Origin: Feifania hominis
GTDB lineage: Bacteria > Bacillota > Clostridia > Oscillospirales > Feifaniaceae
Direction: 5' to 3'
Length of the DNA stretch: 64,000 nt
NCBI RefSeq assembly: GCF_014384765.1
Contig: NZ_JACRSP010000002.1
Coordinates: forward strand, 669,822-733,821
The position numbers and the translations under genes were made by a program. Shown piece by piece: positions 8,627-16,881 of this stretch. Each line of letters starts with the position of its first letter. The stretch's first letter is position 1. Below the pieces are notes generated by a model that had not been told where the DNA came from, ran no database searches, and saw only the letters and a list, made by a program, of their open reading frames with translations.

Positions 8627-9967
8627 TCAGGACGCCTTGGCCGCCTTTTTCTTCTCCCACATGGTGCAGATGACAAAGAACGCAACCACAAGGGCAATGG
8701 CAATGATCGCGCCGATGAGCTTGTTCTGCATGATGAGGGCGATGAGCGTCGCAAAGGGGTTGACCGCGGTGGTGACGCCGACAGCCCCCTCGGGGAACGC
8801 GTAGTTGTTGGCCTTGGCAAGCGCCGTGATGGCCGGCGCAAAGTAGGACGCCGAGAAGAGCAAAAATGCCTGCATCACCGTGCCGGTGATGAGTGTGCGC
8901 ACGAGATCCCCGTGGTGGAGCGCCGTGAACATGCACACATAGAACGCGCCGGCCGCGAGGTCAGCCGCGGGCAGCATGGAGTTGTAGGGCAGCACAGCCG
9001 CGAGCAGAATGGTGATCGGCACAAGCAGGATGCCTGCCGCGATTGTGGTCGGGTGTCCGAGAGTGATCGCGGAGTCCATGCCGATGTAGAACGACTTGCC
9101 CGCAAAGCGCCGGTTCATCATGTCGCGCGCCGCGTTCGAGATCGGTACCATGCCCTCCATGAGGATCTTGACCATGCGCGGCAGAATCAGCATGACAGCG
9201 CCGAGCTGGATGCCGAGAGTGACAGCCTCTTTCGGGCCGTAGCCGACGAGAAACCCGAACAGCACGCCGAGCACAAAGCCGATGGTGGCCGGCTCGCCGA
9301 AGATGCCGAGACGGCGGCTGAGGGTCTCGGAGTCGGTCTTGATTTTATTAAAGCCCGGAATCTTGTTGTAGACCCACTCCATCGCAAGTCCCAGCGGCAC
9401 AGAGGACACCGCATAGCCCTGCGGAATGGAGACGCCGGGGATGCCGATGACGCTCTGGACCTTGTCGGCCGCGAGGTCCGCCACTTTAAGCGACAGGGCC
9501 GCCTGCAGAGCCGCCGCGATAAAACCGTAGACGATGTTGCCCGTCAGGGTCGCAACCATGGCGCCGCAGAAAGCGTAGTGCCAGTAGTTCCAGATGTCGA
9601 TGTTGACGGTCTTGGTGAGCTTTGTCGCCAGCATGATGACGTTGATGATGATGATAAACGGGATGATAAATGCGCCGATTGAGGTGGAAAACGCGATGGC
9701 CGAGCCCACCGTCCAGCCCACGTCGATGTACTGCAGATTGAGATTGAACTTGTCAAGCAGCAGATTCGACGCCGGAACGAGGCACTCGAGCATGTAATTG
9801 GTGACCATGTTGACGCCGATGAAGCCGATGCCGATGGTCAGGCCTGCGCGGAAAGATTTTGCAAAGCCAAGTCGGAAGATCAGGCCGATGATCATAATCA
9901 TCAGCGGGATCATGATCTGAGAACCGAGATTGCTGATGCCTTCGAAGATGTTTTGAATAATCTCCAT
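8627..9967 (-). CDS. PTS sugar transporter subunit IIC, galactitol (GatC) family
   Basis: The 446-residue membrane protein matches the EIIC-GatC family in length and hydrophobic pattern, with an amphipathic N-terminus followed by about ten spans. The polar segment FNLNLQYIDVGWTVGSAIAF is typical of GatC-type permeases. It would import a hexitol or pentitol-like sugar with concomitant phosphorylation via IIB. It sits 30 bases downstream of a matching IIB gene on the same strand. No IIA gene or sugar-phosphate dehydrogenase is adjacent, so the substrate and phosphoryl donor are unresolved. The C-terminus is lysine/alanine-rich (EKKKAAKAS). Confidence 0.85.
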   Translation of the reverse strand: MEIIQNIFEGISNLGSQIMIPLMIMIIGLIFRLGFAKSFRAGLTIGIGFIGVNMVTNYMLECLVPASNLLLDKFNLNLQYIDVGWTVGSAIAFSTSIGAFIIPFIIIINVIMLATKLTKTVNIDIWNYWHYAFCGAMVATLTGNIVYGFIAAALQAALSLKVADLAADKVQSVIGIPGVSIPQGYAVSSVPLGLAMEWVYNKIPGFNKIKTDSETLSRRLGIFGEPATIGFVLGVLFGFLVGYGPKEAVTLGIQLGAVMLILPRMVKILMEGMVPISNAARDMMNRRFAGKSFYIGMDSAITLGHPTTIAAGILLVPITILLAAVLPYNSMLPAADLAAGAFYVCMFTALHHGDLVRTLITGTVMQAFLLFSASYFAPAITALAKANNYAFPEGAVGVTTAVNPFATLIALIMQNKLIGAIIAIALVVAFFVICTMWEKKKAAKAS

Positions 9968-9997
9968 ACACTCTCTCCTTCTAAATGAATCCCTTTT

Positions 9998-10276
9998 CTA
10001 CCCCTTTAATACGGACAGGATCTCTTCGGTCGTCTCCTCCTGTCCCATGCCGATGATGTAGCTCAGCGCCAGAATCATCGGAATGCCGTAGTCTCTCGAC
10101 ACCTTGACCGAGGTCACGATGAGATCGGCTCCATCGAGATGGGACTCGATCTCGTTGACGGTGCACTGCGCCAGTGTGACGTCGACCCCATTGTCCCGCG
10201 CAATCTCCTTGATCTTCTCGCACAGAACCGTCGAGGTGGCAACGCCGCCCCCGCAGGCTACAATGACCTTTTTCAT
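9998..10276 (-). CDS. PTS sugar transporter subunit IIB, galactitol (GatB) family
   Basis: The 92-residue cytosolic domain has the phosphocysteine loop VACGGGVATST (C8) of lactose/galactitol-type IIB proteins. The ATG at 10276 is preceded by AAGGGGGTGATTGC, a strong ribosome binding site; a frame reaching 10549 has no family similarity upstream of this point. It accepts phosphate from an EIIA and passes it to sugar bound by the IIC encoded next door. About 360 bases of upstream DNA separate it from the divergent rnf operon. Confidence 0.88.
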   Translation of the reverse strand: MKKVIVACGGGVATSTVLCEKIKEIARDNGVDVTLAQCTVNEIESHLDGADLIVTSVKVSRDYGIPMILALSYIIGMGQEETTEEILSVLKG

Positions 10277-10638
10277 GCAATCACCCCCTTTGTGCTGCCC
10301 GGCGGCCGACATATCCTTTTCCTGTGGTATGTATATGCCGCGCGCGGGCCGCCCATACATTACCGGTTCTGGTGTCGCCGTGACTCCGGCTTTTGACTCA
10401 TCATACCATGTTCCATAAGAAAAAGCCACATTTTCGCTCGATCTTAGTGAGATTTGACCAAAACAGCAGAGAGCTTTTGTGAAAACCCCCCCGTTTCCGT
10501 ACCGTTTTTCGTCACATTTTACGCAAAACAGTCGTTTGTTTCTAGTCAAGCGGGGGCGCTTGTGCTATAATTTTGAGAGAATACCCTTTTTTCAGTCTCT
10601 TTTTGTCATGCGTCAAACAGCAGAATCGAGGTGTCCAA
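10277..10638. other. Divergent intergenic region between PTS and rnf operons
   Basis: This stretch of about 360 bases has no convincing gene. It is less GC-rich than the genes beside it. On the + strand it holds the rnf promoter described separately. On the - strand a TATGAT hexamer at 10400-10405 could be the -10 of the PTS promoter, without a good -35. No riboswitch fold or long inverted repeat was recognised. Confidence 0.55.
10543..10571 (+). promoter_or_regulatory. Probable sigma-A promoter of the rnf operon (extended -10)
   Basis: A perfect -10 TATAAT (10566-10571) is preceded by TG at the extended -10 position (TGCTATAAT). The -35 candidate TAGTCA at 17-bp spacing is weak. It lies about 70 bases upstream of the rnfC ATG. 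Confidence 0.6.
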
Positions 10639-11961
10639 ATGGCAGATACATTCCGGGGAGGCATCCATCCCGAATACCGTAAGGATGCGACGTCCGGCCT
10701 CTCCATCGAGATATTGCCGCCGCCTGCGCGGCTCTACTTTCCCGTTTTACAGCACATCGGCGCCCCCTGCGAGCCGGTCTGCAAGGTCGGCGACCGCGTC
10801 GCCGTAGGGCAGTGCATCGCCGACAGCGACGCGCCTGTCTCAAGCCGCATTCACAGCTCGGTCTCGGGCAGGGTCGTCTCCATTGAGCCCCATCTTCACC
10901 CGAACGGCCAGAGAGTGCTCACCATCGTCGTCGAAAACGACTTTGAGGACCGCGAGCGCTTTCCCCTGCCGCCCCACACCGACAGCGACCCTCTGCCGGA
11001 CGCCCGGCAGACCATCGAGCTGATGCACGCCGCCGGCATTGTCGGCATGGGCGGCGCGGGCTTTCCCGCGCACGTCAAGCTCTCCTCCGCCGCGGGCAAG
11101 GTCGACACGCTGCTCATCAACGGCGCCGAGTGCGAACCCTATCTCACAAGCGATCACCGGCTCATGCTCGAGCACCCTGAGCTCATCATCGGCGGCGCGC
11201 AGATTCTGCGGCGGTGTCTGGGGCTCTCGCGCGCGACCATCTGCGTGGAGGACAACAAAAAGGACGCCATCGCCGCGCTGCACAACCTCGTTGTGAGCGA
11301 CCACTCCATTCAGATTGCCGTGCTCAAGACCAAGTACCCCCAGGGCGGAGAAAAGCAGATCATCAAAGCCGTCACCGGCCGCGAGGTCCCCTCGGGCAAG
11401 CTGCCCGTCGACGCGGGGTGCGTGGTGTTCAATGTGGACTCGGTGGCCTCTCTCTGCCGTGCGTGGCGCTTTGGTCAGCCCGTTGTCTCCCGTATCGTGA
11501 CCGTCGCGGGGCCCGCGATTGCAAAGCCCTCCATGTTCTCCGTGCGCATCGGGACACCGTTCTCCCATGTCATTGAGCAGGCGGGCGGCTTTCGCAAGGA
11601 CCCGGTCAAGGTCATCATGGGCGGCCCGATGATGGGAATTCCCCAGTACTCGCTGGACGCCCCCGTCATCAAGACCACCTCCGGCATCCTCGGCATCACC
11701 CGACGTGAGACCCGGGAGGCCGACCACCCGAGCTGCATTCACTGCGGGCGGTGCGTGCGGGCCTGCCCGATGCACCTGATGCCGAATTACCTCGCTCTGT
11801 ACGCCGCGGCCGACCGCCTTGACGAGTGCGAGCGCCTCGGCATCATGGACTGCATCGAGTGCGGCTCCTGCTCCTATGTCTGCCCCGGCCGGATGCATCT
11901 GGTCGCGCAGTTCAAAGTCAAAAAGAACCTGATCGCCGAGCGCCGCCGCGCCGGGCGATGA
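10639..11961 (+). CDS. rnfC: Rnf complex subunit RnfC (ferredoxin:NAD+ oxidoreductase, NADH-binding)
   Basis: The 440-residue peripheral subunit bears the NADH/FMN-binding region (GMGGAGFPAHVKLSSA, near 137) and two C-terminal [4Fe-4S] motifs, CIHCGRCVRACP (near 367) and CIECGSCSYVCP (near 404). RnfC passes electrons to NAD+ on the cytoplasmic face of the membrane complex. The ATG at 10639 was chosen over an upstream in-frame ATG at 10573 because that one overlaps the promoter and the N-terminus then matches the family (FRGGIHPEYRKD). It is the first gene of a complete rnfCDGEAB set, overlapping rnfD by 4 bases. Confidence 0.95.
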   Translation: MADTFRGGIHPEYRKDATSGLSIEILPPPARLYFPVLQHIGAPCEPVCKVGDRVAVGQCIADSDAPVSSRIHSSVSGRVVSIEPHLHPNGQRVLTIVVENDFEDRERFPLPPHTDSDPLPDARQTIELMHAAGIVGMGGAGFPAHVKLSSAAGKVDTLLINGAECEPYLTSDHRLMLEHPELIIGGAQILRRCLGLSRATICVEDNKKDAIAALHNLVVSDHSIQIAVLKTKYPQGGEKQIIKAVTGREVPSGKLPVDAGCVVFNVDSVASLCRAWRFGQPVVSRIVTVAGPAIAKPSMFSVRIGTPFSHVIEQAGGFRKDPVKVIMGGPMMGIPQYSLDAPVIKTTSGILGITRRETREADHPSCIHCGRCVRACPMHLMPNYLALYAAADRLDECERLGIMDCIECGSCSYVCPGRMHLVAQFKVKKNLIAERRRAGR

Positions 11962-12950
11962 CTGGATTGGAAGTGAAACCCGTGGAACAAAAACTCACCG
12001 TGACCAGCGCCCCGCATGTGCGCCACCCGGACAGCACGCGCGGCATCATGGTCGACGTGCTCATCGCACTGACGCCGGCGCTGATCTTCTCGGTCTATCT
12101 GTTCGGCCTGCGTGCGCTGGGCCTTGTCGCCGTCAGCGTCACAAGCTGCGTGCTCTTTGAGTACCTCTACCGGAAACTGCTCAAAAAGTCAAACGACATC
12201 GGCGACTTCTCGGCGGCCGTCACCGGGCTGCTGCTGGCGCTGAATCTGCCGGTCGGCGTGCCCTACTGGCTGCCGGTCATCGGCGCTTTCTTCGCCATTG
12301 TGGTGGTCAAGCAGCTCTACGGCGGCATCGGCCGCAACTTTGTCAACCCCGCGCTCGCGGCGCGCGTGTTTCTGATGCTCTCCTGGCCGAGCCTGATGAG
12401 CAGCTTTGTCCACCCGGTGTTCAGCCCCTTTGCCCACATTGGCGCCGATGCGGTCTCCTCCGCGACGCCTCTCGCCGTGCTGAAAGCGGGCGGCACGCCC
12501 GATGTGACCCTCTTTGAGCTGCTGCTCGGCCACTACGCCGGCTGCATCGGCGAGACCTCGGCGGTGCTGCTGATGGCAGGCGGGCTGTATCTGCTCTACC
12601 GGCGGGTCATCTCCTGGCAGATTCCCGTCAGCTTTCTCGGCACGGTGGCGCTCATCAGCTTTCTCACCGGCGGCGCGGACCCTGTAAACGCCATGCTCAC
12701 CCAGCTGCTCTCGGGCGGTCTCATGCTCGGCGCCATTTTCATGGCGACCGACTACACGACCTCGCCCTGCACCGGCGTCGGAAAGCTGATCTTCGGCGTC
12801 GGCTGCGGGCTGATCACCGTGTTTATCCGGCGCTTCGGCGGCTATGCCGAGGGCGTCAGCTTTGCCATACTGCTGATGAATCTGATGGTCTGGTTCATTG
12901 ACAAGTACACAAGACCCCGAAAGTTTGGAGGCGCCGCACATGGAAAATAA
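11958..12950 (+). CDS. rnfD: Rnf complex subunit RnfD (membrane flavoprotein)
   Basis: The 330-residue integral membrane protein is related to NqrB. The covalent FMN attachment motif is visible as SSATPLA, with T170 the predicted flavinylated threonine. About ten hydrophobic segments are present. It forms part of the ion-translocating core. The start overlaps the rnfC stop (ATGA); an internal GTG/ATG a few codons later cannot be excluded. The 3' end overlaps the rnfG start by 11 bases. Confidence 0.93.
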   Translation: MTGLEVKPVEQKLTVTSAPHVRHPDSTRGIMVDVLIALTPALIFSVYLFGLRALGLVAVSVTSCVLFEYLYRKLLKKSNDIGDFSAAVTGLLLALNLPVGVPYWLPVIGAFFAIVVVKQLYGGIGRNFVNPALAARVFLMLSWPSLMSSFVHPVFSPFAHIGADAVSSATPLAVLKAGGTPDVTLFELLLGHYAGCIGETSAVLLMAGGLYLLYRRVISWQIPVSFLGTVALISFLTGGADPVNAMLTQLLSGGLMLGAIFMATDYTTSPCTGVGKLIFGVGCGLITVFIRRFGGYAEGVSFAILLMNLMVWFIDKYTRPRKFGGAAHGK

Positions 12951-13623
12951 GACACTGGAACGGGTGCAGGCCGCATCTCCGGCGGAGGTCAAACACCCGA
13001 GAAAGCGGCGTCCCGCACGCGGCGGCCAAACGGATGCTCTGGGTTCGCTTCGCGCGCTTTGGAAGCGCAGCGAGCCGCTTCGTCTGAGCTGTCTGCTCGG
13101 CGGAATCACCTTTGTGGTGGCTCTTCTGCTGGGCATTGTAAACGCCGTCACCGCCGGCCCCATCGCTCAGCACGCCGAGCAGCGCAAGCAGGCCGCGCTC
13201 ACCGAGGTCTTCCCGGAAGCTGACCGCTTTGCCGTCGTGGACATCGATCTTCCGCGCTCCGTCAGCGAAATCCGCTCTGTCTACGCGGGCGACGAGCTTC
13301 TCGGCTACGGTGTGAGCGCCGCGGCGAACGGCTTCGGCGGTGAGATCGAGATGCTCGTCAGCGTCGACGCGCAGGGGCAGGTCGCCGGTGTGTCGGTGCT
13401 GAAGCTCTCCGAGACGCCGGGCGTCGGCACCAACGCTGCGGCGGAGCAGCAGCTCGCCCTCTACAACGGAAAATCGGGTACCATCATCACCGAGAAGATC
13501 ACCCACAATCAGCCAAACGAGGTCCTTGCCGTCAGCGGCGCGACCATCACGTCAAAGGCGATCACCGAGGGCGTCAACGCCGCTCTCGAAGCGGTTCGCC
13601 TCGCCGGCAGGGAGGTGTCGTGA
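12940..13623 (+). CDS. rnfG: Rnf complex subunit RnfG (covalent-FMN subunit)
   Basis: The 227-residue protein has a basic, Arg/Pro-rich cytoplasmic N-terminus of about 45 residues, longer than in many homologues. One transmembrane anchor (LLGGITFVVALLLGIVNAV) and an extracytoplasmic FMN-binding domain follow. The flavinylation motif is SGATITSKA, with T202 the predicted attachment site. It carries electrons across the outer face of the membrane in the Rnf pump. The ATG follows GGAGGCGCCGC and overlaps rnfD. Covalent FMN would need an ApbE-type transferase, which is not in this window. Confidence 0.92.
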   Translation: MENKTLERVQAASPAEVKHPRKRRPARGGQTDALGSLRALWKRSEPLRLSCLLGGITFVVALLLGIVNAVTAGPIAQHAEQRKQAALTEVFPEADRFAVVDIDLPRSVSEIRSVYAGDELLGYGVSAAANGFGGEIEMLVSVDAQGQVAGVSVLKLSETPGVGTNAAAEQQLALYNGKSGTIITEKITHNQPNEVLAVSGATITSKAITEGVNAALEAVRLAGREVS

Positions 13624-13624
13624 C

Positions 13625-14281
13625 ATGAGAACGGAACATACCGGAAAGCCAGGCAGAAAGCCGTCTTCGAACGCTGCGCTGCTGCGCCAGCTCGCAAACG
13701 GCGTGATCTATGAGAATCCGACACTGGTGCAGCTGCTCGGCATGTGCCCGACACTCGCCACGACCACCTCGATTGCAAACGGTCTCGGCATGGGTCTTGC
13801 GGCGACGGCGGTTCTCATCTGCTCAAACATTGTCATCTCGGCGCTGCGGCGCCTGATTCCCTCCAAAATCCGCATTGCGGCCTATGTTGTCATCATCGCG
13901 GGGTTTGTCACAGCGGTCGATCTGCTGCTTCAGGCCTTTCTGCCCGGGCTGTCGAGCTCGCTCGGGCTCTTCATTCCGCTGATTGTTGTCAACTGCATCA
14001 TCCTCGCGCGCGCCGAGGCGTTCGCCTCGAAAAACCCCGTCGGCAAGTCGGCGGTGGACGGGCTCGCCATGGGGCTCGGCTTCACGCTTGCGCTCGTCGT
14101 TCTCTCGGCGGTGCGCGAGCTGCTCGGGGCCGGCACGCTCTTCGGCGTGCACGTGTTCGGCGAGGGCTTCAAGCCCGCTCTGCTCATGGGGCTGCCGCCC
14201 GGCGGCTTTCTCGCGCTCGGCGGTCTCATCGCGCTTGTGCAGTACCTGATGCAGCGAAAGGGGGCCCGGAAACATGGCTGA
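13625..14281 (+). CDS. rnfE: Rnf complex subunit RnfE
   Basis: The 218-residue membrane protein is homologous to NqrD and has six predicted helices. Family signatures are NPTLVQLLGMCPTLA near residue 32 and LVVLSAVRELLGAGTLFGV. RnfE and RnfA form an antiparallel pair that holds an intramembrane iron-sulfur site in the ion channel. The ATG is two bases after the rnfG stop region (TGACATG), and the end overlaps rnfA by 8 bases. Confidence 0.94.
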   Translation: MRTEHTGKPGRKPSSNAALLRQLANGVIYENPTLVQLLGMCPTLATTTSIANGLGMGLAATAVLICSNIVISALRRLIPSKIRIAAYVVIIAGFVTAVDLLLQAFLPGLSSSLGLFIPLIVVNCIILARAEAFASKNPVGKSAVDGLAMGLGFTLALVVLSAVRELLGAGTLFGVHVFGEGFKPALLMGLPPGGFLALGGLIALVQYLMQRKGARKHG

Positions 14282-14858
14282 AATTTTCATGATCGCCATC
14301 AACGCCATGCTCATTGAGAATTTCGTTCTGGTCAAATTTCTCGGCATCTGCCCGTTTCTCGGCGTGTCAAAGAAAACCGGCACCGCCGTGGGCATGGGGC
14401 TTGCGGTCACCTTTACGATGACGCTCTCCTCGGCGCTGACCTGGGCGGTCAACCGCTTTATTCTGCAGCCGTTTCACCTGGGGTATCTGCAGACCATCGC
14501 GTTTATCCTCGTGATTGCGGCGCTGGTGCAGTTTGTCGAGATGGCGCTGCGGCGGCTGATGCCCGCGCTCTACCAGTCGCTCGGCATCTATCTGCCGCTG
14601 ATCACGACGAACTGCGCGGTGCTGGGCGCGGCGCTTTTGAACATCCAGCGCGGCTACAATTTCATCGAGTCGGTGGCATTCGGCTTCTTTGCCGCGCTCG
14701 GCTTTCTGCTCGCCATCGTCATCTTCTCGGGGGTGCGCGAGCGCATCGAGCTGTGCGACATTCCCAGGCCCTTTCAGGGCTTTCCCATTGCCCTGATCTC
14801 GGCGGCGCTGCTGAGCCTCGCCTTCTTCGGTTTTCAGGGGCTCAAGATCAACCTCTAA
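14274..14858 (+). CDS. rnfA: Rnf complex subunit RnfA
   Basis: The 194-residue membrane protein is homologous to NqrE. It has the characteristic LIENFVLVKFLGICPFLGV near the N-terminus, LPLITTNCAVLGAALLN in the middle and VIFSGVRERIELCDIP near the end. The two conserved cysteines (in GICPF and TNCAV) are the likely ligands of the intramembrane [2Fe-2S] centre shared with RnfE. It overlaps rnfE by 8 bases and is separated from rnfB by 37 bases. Confidence 0.95.
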   Translation: MAEIFMIAINAMLIENFVLVKFLGICPFLGVSKKTGTAVGMGLAVTFTMTLSSALTWAVNRFILQPFHLGYLQTIAFILVIAALVQFVEMALRRLMPALYQSLGIYLPLITTNCAVLGAALLNIQRGYNFIESVAFGFFAALGFLLAIVIFSGVRERIELCDIPRPFQGFPIALISAALLSLAFFGFQGLKINL

Positions 14859-14895
14859 TTACACGCCGCGCAAGACGGCATAAGGATGGACGACT

Positions 14896-15762
14896 ATGTT
14901 TTTAAATATTGTTGCGGCCTGTCTCTCTCTGGGCCTTTGCGGCCTTGCGCTCGGCGCTCTTCTCGCCGGGGCATCCAGGCTCTTCGCCGTGAAGAGCGAC
15001 ACGCGAATCGACGAAATCACGGCGATTCTGCCGGGCGCGAACTGCGGCGGCTGCGGATACTCGGGCTGTCAGGCTTACGCGGCGGCCGTGGTGAAAAAGG
15101 GCGCAAAGAGCAGCCTCTGCCCGGTCGGCGGCGATGAGGCGGCGGCGAAAATCGCCGCGGTCATGGGGGTGGAGCCCGAGCAGACCACGCGGCTGTGCGC
15201 CTATGTCAAGTGCAGCGGGTGCGACAGCTTCACCACAAAAAAATACATCTACAACGGCCTGCGCGACTGCGCCGCGGCCATGCTCGTCGGCGGCGGCGAC
15301 AAGGACTGCGCCTTCGCCTGCGTGGGCTTCGGCAACTGTGTGCGCCAGTGCAAATTCGGCGCGATCAGCCTGGTCGACGGCGTGGCCTTTGTCGACAAGG
15401 TCAAGTGCGCCGCCTGCGGCATGTGCGCGGCCGCCTGCCCGAAGCATCTCATTGAGCTGATTCCCTATGAGAACAAATTCGGGGTGAGCTGCTCCTCTCA
15501 AAACCGCGGCTCGCTCACGCGCGAGGTCTGCGAGGTCGGCTGCATCGGCTGCCGGCTCTGCGAGAAAGTCTGTGAGTACGGGGCTATCCGCGTGAGCGAC
15601 AACCTCGCGGCGATTGATTTCTCCCGCTGTCAAAACTGCGGCGCCTGCGCCGAGAAGTGCCCGCGCGGCATCATCCAGAATCTGAGAAGCCGTACGCCGG
15701 CCATACAGAAAAAGCTGTCCCGCCCGGGCGGGACGACTAAGCAGCCCGCAAACATCCCATAA
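14896..15762 (+). CDS. rnfB: Rnf complex subunit RnfB (ferredoxin-like electron entry subunit)
   Basis: The 288-residue protein has one N-terminal membrane anchor (VAACLSLGLCGLALGALLAG). A four-Cys Fe-S domain (NCGGCGYSGCQAYA) follows, then several ferredoxin-type [4Fe-4S] motifs: CAACGMCAAACPKH, CIGCRLCEKVCEYG and CQNCGACAEKCPRG, plus a fourth set around CAFACVGFGNCVRQC. It oxidises reduced ferredoxin in the cytoplasm and feeds the membrane pump. It is the last gene of the operon, as in Clostridia and Acetobacterium. A GC-rich dyad (tgtcccgcccgggcggga) lies at its 3' end without a T run. Confidence 0.95.
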   Translation: MFLNIVAACLSLGLCGLALGALLAGASRLFAVKSDTRIDEITAILPGANCGGCGYSGCQAYAAAVVKKGAKSSLCPVGGDEAAAKIAAVMGVEPEQTTRLCAYVKCSGCDSFTTKKYIYNGLRDCAAAMLVGGGDKDCAFACVGFGNCVRQCKFGAISLVDGVAFVDKVKCAACGMCAAACPKHLIELIPYENKFGVSCSSQNRGSLTREVCEVGCIGCRLCEKVCEYGAIRVSDNLAAIDFSRCQNCGACAEKCPRGIIQNLRSRTPAIQKKLSRPGGTTKQPANIP

Positions 15763-15836
15763 TATCATCGCAGAACATGGACAATGTGCCCGCCCGGGGC
15801 CAGTCCCGGTCCCGGCGGCAACAGAGGAGGGATACC

Positions 15837-16823
15837 ATGAAATACAACCCCAGATACCGCGGCAGGAAGAACCGGCACCCTGTGCTGATTGTGGTCGTGC
15901 TGCTGCTTGCGGCTCTTGTGGGCTTTTTCTATTTCTCCTACCAGAACAACGAGGACTTTCGCCAGTCCATACAAAATCTCTTCTCGGCGCTGCGCGGGGA
16001 CGCAAAGCCGGTCGAGCCGGCGGACCCCGACCCCACCCCGGGGCCGGAGCCCGGCAGCGACAATCCGCAGCCCGTCACGCCGCCCGACGACCCGCAGCCG
16101 ACGGCAAACACCGTCTACCGCATCGGGGCGGTCTCCTCGGCCTCGCTCTACTCGGCCGAGATCTTTGAAAAGGAGCTCAACGCACTGAAAGAGCAGGGAT
16201 ACACCGCGGTGCTTCTCAACGTCAAGCCGGTCAGCGGAAAAGTCGTTTACGCCAGCACCGCCGCAGCGGCGCTGGCCGACAGCACAGCCGATCTCACGGC
16301 TCTGCTCAGCCTGTGCGAGCAGTACGACATGACGCCGATCGCTCAGATGAGCTGCTTTGAGGACAACAGCGCCTACAGGAAGATTCCCGACGCCGCTGTG
16401 CGCACCAAAAACAAAGTCTACTGGCTCGACGGCAACAACCGCCGCTGGATCTCCCCCTACTCGGAGCAGTCACTCGGCTATCTCGCTGACATTGCCGAAG
16501 AACTTGCGGCGCTCGGTCTGCGCGATGTGCTGCTCACCAGCGTCACGTTTCCGACTTATGGCAAGACGGGGCTCATCGGCTACACCGATGTGGGAAACAC
16601 CGACCGCACGGCCGCCATTCTCACGTTTCTCGACGGCTTTGAGAGCCGCCTCGGCGAATCCTTTGACAGCATCCTCTTCGCTGTGCCGTCGCGCGCTCTC
16701 ACCGACAGCGCCTACGCGCAAAACGCAGGGCTGCTCTTTCCCGAGGAGCGCTTCCCGCAGAGTCACAGCACTTTCGACGCCGCTCTGAGCGAAGATACCG
16801 TCTACTACGCGCTCAAACAGTAG
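15837..16823 (+). CDS. Membrane-anchored glycoside-hydrolase-like protein (DUF4015/GHL13-like)
   Basis: The 328-residue protein has an N-terminal basic stretch and one membrane anchor (VLIVVVLLLAALVGFFYF), then a Pro/Asp-rich spacer and an extracytoplasmic domain. The domain begins YRIGAVSSASLYSAEIFEKE and has beta/alpha-barrel traits (YTAVLLNVKPVSGKVVYA, TPIAQMSCFED, WISPYSEQSLGYLADIAEEL), similar to putative glycosyl hydrolases of the DUF4015 type. The start follows AGAGGAGGGATACC. Substrate and activity are unknown. A terminator follows at 16838. Confidence 0.6.
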   Translation: MKYNPRYRGRKNRHPVLIVVVLLLAALVGFFYFSYQNNEDFRQSIQNLFSALRGDAKPVEPADPDPTPGPEPGSDNPQPVTPPDDPQPTANTVYRIGAVSSASLYSAEIFEKELNALKEQGYTAVLLNVKPVSGKVVYASTAAAALADSTADLTALLSLCEQYDMTPIAQMSCFEDNSAYRKIPDAAVRTKNKVYWLDGNNRRWISPYSEQSLGYLADIAEELAALGLRDVLLTSVTFPTYGKTGLIGYTDVGNTDRTAAILTFLDGFESRLGESFDSILFAVPSRALTDSAYAQNAGLLFPEERFPQSHSTFDAALSEDTVYYALKQ

Positions 16824-16837
16824 CATTCGCACAGACA

Positions 16838-16876
16838 GAGGCAGGCCCCTCCACAGGAGGAGCCTGCCTCTTTTGA
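16838..16876. terminator. Intrinsic terminator between convergent genes
   Basis: Stem agaggcaggc / gcctgcctct with an inner tcc/gga pair, followed by TTTT on the + strand. It separates the converging glycoside-hydrolase-like gene and the DUF6882-like gene. Confidence 0.85.
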
Positions 16877-16881
16877 TTCGG

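Noticed and set aside
8615..9682. 355-residue + strand frame antisense to the PTS IIC gene
   Set aside because: Rich in His/Arg/Asp as expected of a shadow of a hydrophobic gene; the - strand frame has clear EIIC features.
10840..11898. 352-residue - strand frame antisense to rnfC
   Set aside because: No motif, no ribosome binding site; the rnfC frame carries two ferredoxin motifs.
12189..13163. 324-residue - strand frame over rnfD/rnfG
   Set aside because: Shadow of GC-rich coding DNA; antisense to two firm Rnf genes.
15715..15735. Terminator at the end of rnfB
   Set aside because: The tgtcccgcccgggcggga dyad has no following T run, so no termination call was made.
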